Below, piece by piece: positions 50,578 through 50,753 of a stretch of 50,753 bases of DNA. The DNA is from Chloroflexota bacterium (GTDB taxonomy: Bacteria > Chloroflexota > Anaerolineae > UBA4142): the NCBI GenBank assembly GCA_016219275.1, contig JACRBM010000069.1, positions 1 to 50,753 on the forward strand, read 5' to 3'. The position numbers and the translations under genes are program-made. The notes beneath the pieces were generated by a model. It was not told the origin of the DNA, did not search any database, and saw only the letters and a program-made list of their open reading frames with translations. Every line of letters starts with the position of its first letter. Position 1 is the stretch's first letter.

Positions 50578-50753
50578 GAGCATCACTTGATCCGCGAATT
50601 ACGCGAATTTTCGACAGTGTAGCATGGCGACCGACAGGGGCGATTGAAATCGCCTTTGGTGGGCGTTCCGCCGGGCGTCCATCCCTCATTGCATTCGGGA
50701 CAATTGCCTACGTGGACGCGAAATTCGCCCGCGTACTATAGCCCCGTAGCGAA
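50578..50753. other. Non-coding right edge
   Basis: No gene is supported in the last 176 bases. A small GGCGATT/ATCGCC-type hairpin (near 50639-50655) and a CCGCGAATTACGCGAATT segment (near 50591) resemble dispersed repeats. Confidence 0.4.

Overview
The window looks like a chromosomal contig from an uncultured Chloroflexota bacterium, probably Anaerolineae-like. This is inferred from gene content, not from a marker gene. The supporting signs are GC-rich genes, lipoproteins with long PT-rich linkers, NBR1-Ig and DUF11 surface proteins, a DnaB/DnaD/DnaC-like replication trio, a bifunctional-nuclease-domain protein, and many small intergenic palindromes. No rRNA, tRNA, CRISPR array or complete insertion sequence was seen.

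Layout. 1-1.6 kb: an orphan Rhs tip with a variable C-terminus, a small membrane protein that is a candidate immunity protein, and the start of a second Rhs tip that runs off the left edge. 1.8-7.1 kb: two paralogous secreted beta-helix/DUF11 proteins. 7.2-9.9 kb: two OpgC-like membrane acyltransferase paralogs. 10.3-12.3 kb: two Pro-rich lipoproteins around an AmmeMemoRadiSam protein A gene. 12.4-16.6 kb: dnaB, a dnaD-like gene, a two-AAA+-domain DnaC-like loader, and a BFN-domain protein. 16.9-24.1 kb: housekeeping and regulation, with a zinc-ribbon membrane protein, pyruvate kinase coupled to a DtxR-family regulator, a divergent FTR1-type permease with a visible operator, a GAF-ANTAR protein, an RRM protein, a PrsW-like protease and a BrnTA toxin-antitoxin pair whose toxin is frameshifted. 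24.2-28.7 kb: an ABC-2 exporter, an ECF sigma/anti-sigma pair and a nitroreductase.

28.9-41.1 kb (minus strand) is a nine-gene pectin locus. Read in the direction of transcription it has two LplB/LplC-type permeases, a solute-binding lipoprotein, a GH4 enzyme with a CHEV motif, GH105, CE8 pectinesterase, a PL1 pectate lyase lipoprotein, a large alpha/alpha-barrel lyase broken by one frameshift, and a GH28 polygalacturonase. Only the PL1 lyase and the binding protein carry export signals. This suggests that pectin is cut at the cell surface, oligogalacturonides are imported, and demethylation and depolymerisation finish in the cytoplasm. The transporter ATPase is not in the window.

41.2-45.2 kb is a two-component cluster with a hybrid histidine kinase and two unusual receiver proteins. 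45.3-48.8 kb holds two NBR1-Ig surface proteins. 48.9-50.6 kb holds arfB and a nitrilase.

The most unusual non-coding signal is the number and variety of small palindromic elements, in at least three architectures, including one inserted in frame inside the GH4 gene. The clearest regulatory sites are a 20-bp palindrome over the -10 box of the iron permease gene, a 19-bp palindrome filling the promoter spacer of the RRM gene, and twin GTAACTAC repeats in the brnTA promoter.
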